DNA from: Rhizobium sp. L43 | GTDB taxonomy: Bacteria > Pseudomonadota > Alphaproteobacteria > Rhizobiales > Rhizobiaceae | Reading direction: 5' to 3' | Length of the DNA: 64,000 nt | NCBI RefSeq assembly: GCF_002531725.1 | Contig: NZ_NWSQ01000007.1 | Location: forward strand, 209,979-273,978 | In this document: piece by piece, positions 62,034 to 64,000 of the stretch | Position numbering within the stretch: the first letter of the stretch is position 1 | Layout: each line of letters begins with the position of its first letter | The notes under the pieces: model-generated | The model's input: only the letters and a program-made list of their open reading frames with translations | Databases searched by the model: none | Told to the model about the DNA's origin: nothing | Made by a program: the position numbers and the translations under genes

Positions 62034-62663
62034 CTAAGCTGACTTTGTCGCCGATTGCGACCGAACACGCCAGCCTGTCGAAATTAGCAGGTCTTCGCGC
62101 TCATCCGCCGGCATGGCTCTGATCCGGTGTCGCGCTGTCAGCCATATCGCCGCAAATCCGGCGATGGACAGTATCGCTTTGCTGGCGATTCCGAATATCG
62201 TCATCGTCAGAGCCCAGGTGGCGAAGTCTGTGCTTACCGCAAGGTATGCATTCAGAATGGCCGAAATGAACATAAGACCGGACCATGCAAAGCCCACATA
62301 AGTGGCGATATCAGATGCGGTAGCCTTGGCAATTGCGGGCAGGTAGCGATTCATCCAGCCGCGTCTCAGCATCACAATACAGATGATTGCGTAGATCGCG
62401 ATTGGCTTGAACAGCACGAAGCGCGGGTCATCCGTCAACACGGTTGCCGTGCCAGACGCGATGACCAGAAAAAGGCTTAGCCATTCCATGACTTCGATTA
62501 GCTCTCGCCGGCGGAACTGCATCGCGATCTGAAGGAGGCCGAGCAACATTCCGAGGCAGGCGGATAGAGCGGCATTGTGCGTAAGGGAGAAAAGGAGAAG
62601 GAAGAGTAGGCTCGAAGCGAGATCGCTCAACAGCAATCTGACTGTTTGCAGAAAGGCTTTCAT
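62034..62663 (-). CDS. YciB/IspZ-like integral membrane protein
   Basis: A 209-residue protein with about six transmembrane segments (first near residues 7-40, LLLSDLASSLLFLLLFSL) resembling the intracellular septation protein A (YciB) group, with the FKPIAIYAIICIVML and ATYVGFAWSGLMF segments. ATG 62663 is the most likely start; a poor ribosome site makes this uncertain. YciB proteins affect envelope and division in enterobacteria; the role of this paralogue is unknown. Confidence 0.7.
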   Translation of the reverse strand: MKAFLQTVRLLLSDLASSLLFLLLFSLTHNAALSACLGMLLGLLQIAMQFRRRELIEVMEWLSLFLVIASGTATVLTDDPRFVLFKPIAIYAIICIVMLRRGWMNRYLPAIAKATASDIATYVGFAWSGLMFISAILNAYLAVSTDFATWALTMTIFGIASKAILSIAGFAAIWLTARHRIRAMPADEREDLLISTGWRVRSQSATKSA

Positions 62664-62943
62664 TTGGCGTGCGCCCGCTCCCGATGCAACGTAAGCGCTG
62701 TTGCAATCACACACGTTTTTTGACGCCCTTGGGCCGAGCTTGCTATTTGGCTGGAACTGACGCCGCAAACGGGGCCGTGACTTTCCACATCTCAGGATTT
62801 GGGTGAGCCTTTGCATCGAACGCAGAGCCGTCAGCTATATGCTCTGTCTTCATTCGAAGATAGTAGGCGTAAATGAACAGAGCATCTGTTGATTTGGGCG
62901 GCAAGGTACATATGGTGCTGCACCAGAATCGCGGAGAACGCCC

Positions 62944-63357
62944 ATGTCTAGTGATATCCTAGCAATCGCATACAGAGAGCGGGAAAGGCTCCAAGCGGAA
63001 CTGAACGCCACTCGGCAGAAGCTCCAGCAGGTGCAAAGACTTATTTCTGTTTACGAGGTTGGCGACTCCAACAACGCTAAGCCCGCTGCAAGCAGTTATC
63101 GCCAAGGCTCAAAGGCCGCGTTGGTTGATGAGATTGTGTCCAAGCACTTAGCGCAGACAAGGGTGAGAGCATCCTCCGGCGAACTTCTTCCGATTGTCCA
63201 AGATGCCGGGGTGACAATGACCGGCAAGATTCCGGCAAAGACACTCTCTGCTTTTCTGGCCACCTCTAAGCGATTTAACAACCTCAAGGGATTTGGATAC
63301 GGCTTGACCGAATGGGGAGAGAGTCCACAAAAGCCAAGCCATGACCTTGAAGAATGA
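62944..63357 (+). CDS. Small coiled-coil plus winged-helix-like protein
   Basis: A 137-residue protein not recognised. Residues 8-40 form a coiled coil (YRERERLQAELNATRQKLQQ). After a linker, residues 68-125 look like a small winged helix (GELLPIVQDAGVTMTGKIPA, then FLATSKRFNNLKGFGYGL), comparable in layout to HARE-type domains found in restriction and chromatin proteins. It stands alone between a YciB-like gene and IS66 debris. Confidence 0.6.
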   Translation: MSSDILAIAYRERERLQAELNATRQKLQQVQRLISVYEVGDSNNAKPAASSYRQGSKAALVDEIVSKHLAQTRVRASSGELLPIVQDAGVTMTGKIPAKTLSAFLATSKRFNNLKGFGYGLTEWGESPQKPSHDLEE

Positions 63358-63452
63358 TGGCAAGCGATGCGAGTTGTGGCGGGTTTAGGGCCGCTCACAG
63401 CGCCCTGATCTCCAGATGCTTTCCTCTGTCATGGCCCAACTCCATCTTCCTT

Positions 63453-63590
63453 TTATTGGCGTATTTTATCGGCCCGGTATGACCAGGGCAATAATTCGTC
63501 GATCTGACCGTTGGGATGGCCGTTGACGATCTTGGCGAGGACGTCGGTGAGATAGGCATGTGGCTCGACGTTGTTGAGTTTGGCAGTTTA
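63453..63590 (-). pseudogene. IS66-family transposase (TnpC), 3' relic
   Basis: The minus-strand frame TAKLNNVEPHAYLTDVLAKI, NGHPNGQIDELLPW ending in TAA at 63453-63455 is the C-terminus of IS66 TnpC. It starts exactly where the terminal repeats of the tyrosine-recombinase element begin (63589), so that element has interrupted it. It is not in register with the 5' relic at 49974. Confidence 0.8.
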
Positions 63591-63671
63591 TGCCGACCGT
63601 CGAACTATGCCGATTAATCAACTTTTTGCCAACGTTTCCGGCATCATAGCGGGCAGCTAGTCGGCATAGTT
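63589..63671. repeat. Terminal repeats of a tyrosine-recombinase element
   Basis: TATGCCGA occurs directly at 63589-63596 and 63606-63613, and AACTATGCCGA (63603-63613) recurs inverted as TCGGCATAGTT (63661-63671). The cluster sits at the break in the IS66 gene and 40 bases before the recombinase ATG, so it is most likely the left end of the element, carrying recombinase binding sites. Confidence 0.6.
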
Positions 63672-63711
63672 TAGGGTCTCTCCGTCGCAGTTGACGCGAA
63701 GGAGAGGACAC

Positions 63712-64000
63712 ATGAACGCAACTGACTATTTGAATCGCAGCGCCCTATACCGGAAGCTGGTCTATGGTCCGCATCGGGAATTTGCGGGCGTTTACGCCGC
63801 CAAAATGTCGAACGAAGGTTTGGGTCAGCAATGCACGTGGCGCTCGCTGAGCCTGTTTCGGGATCTGATGGACTGGCATGTTGGCAATGGACATGCTCCG
63901 CAGGATTTGAGCGAGGTTCACGTCGACCGCTTTCTTGAGCATCGTTTCAAACACTGGAAGCCCGACTCGGGCGATCGATCGGCGCTCCGCCGCTTGCTTT
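63712..64000 (+). CDS. Tyrosine recombinase, N-terminal part (runs off the window)
   Basis: 96 residues of a site-specific recombinase are visible: MNATDYLNRSALYRKLVYGP followed by SLFRDLMDWHVGNGHAPQDL and DRFLEHRFKHW, the SAM-like core-binding domain of XerC/D-type enzymes. AAGGAGAGG precedes the ATG. The catalytic domain lies outside the window. Such genes often occur as three in a row (RIT elements); this could be the first, but the neighbours are not visible. Confidence 0.75.
   Translation, partial: MNATDYLNRSALYRKLVYGPHREFAGVYAAKMSNEGLGQQCTWRSLSLFRDLMDWHVGNGHAPQDLSEVHVDRFLEHRFKHWKPDSGDRSALRRLL

Noticed and set aside
1..64000. CRISPR arrays, tRNA or rRNA genes and riboswitches
   Set aside because: I looked for regular short repeats with spacers, tRNA-like cloverleaf ends and conserved rRNA segments, and saw none convincing.

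Overview
The window looks like an accessory region (plasmid, chromid or genomic island) of an alphaproteobacterium of the Rhizobium/Agrobacterium type. The evidence is high GC, Liv-type and Moco-enzyme operons of rhizobial character, HWE-type histidine kinase relics, and many insertion-sequence remnants (IS3, IS4, IS6, IS66, IS110, Tn3, tyrosine recombinases). No rRNA or tRNA gene was seen.

Layout. 1-5479: two divergent glycine-rich repeat proteins followed by a type I secretion ATPase and its HlyD-type adaptor, a probable dedicated export unit with no outer-membrane partner in view. 5487-7781: transposase debris (IS3 orfA, a frameshifted IS4 transposase) and a severed dnaE2 tail. 7841-11177: a LysR regulator divergent from a DsbA-like oxidoreductase, a GlcG/HbpS-like protein, a metallo-beta-lactamase-fold protein that lacks its zinc ligands, and a SnoaL-like stub. 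11751-22523: a complete 4-hydroxyphenylacetate (homoprotocatechuate) meta-cleavage pathway: hpaFED-gabD-hpaGHI on the minus strand, hpaBC monooxygenase, hpaR (MarR) and hpaA (AraC).

22678-35192 reads as an upper pathway joined to the hpa genes: AraC regulator, aldehyde dehydrogenase, GMC alcohol oxidoreductase, a full branched-chain-type ABC importer (binding protein, two permeases, two ATPases), an SDR and a second AraC regulator, with a convergent MoaF/SnoaL/SDR set. An HpaR-like palindrome upstream of hpaF/hpaR recurs almost unchanged upstream of the first of these AraC genes. I infer that an aromatic alcohol or amine-derived aldehyde is imported, oxidised to a 4-hydroxyphenylacetate-type acid and fed into the hpa pathway.

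35493-40300 encodes a Tat-exported molybdopterin aldehyde-oxidase-type enzyme with its [2Fe-2S] subunit, a cytochrome c acceptor, an XdhC maturation factor and a MobA/MocA-like nucleotidyltransferase. 40364-42473 holds a LysR gene, an EamA stub and a TauE-like permease. 43403-46372 is a classical autotransporter. 46580-49273 has a 35-residue membrane peptide and a GGDEF-EAL protein.

49300-64000 is a decayed zone. Severed tails of housekeeping genes (degP/degQ, gatC), broken histidine kinases and IS relics surround intact units: an RsbQ-like hydrolase with a PAS histidine kinase, an AI-2E-family permease with an extra cytoplasmic domain, an enoyl-CoA hydratase/TetR pair, an AraC regulator and a YciB-like membrane protein. 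At the right edge a tyrosine recombinase with repeated terminal sequences has landed in an IS66 relic.
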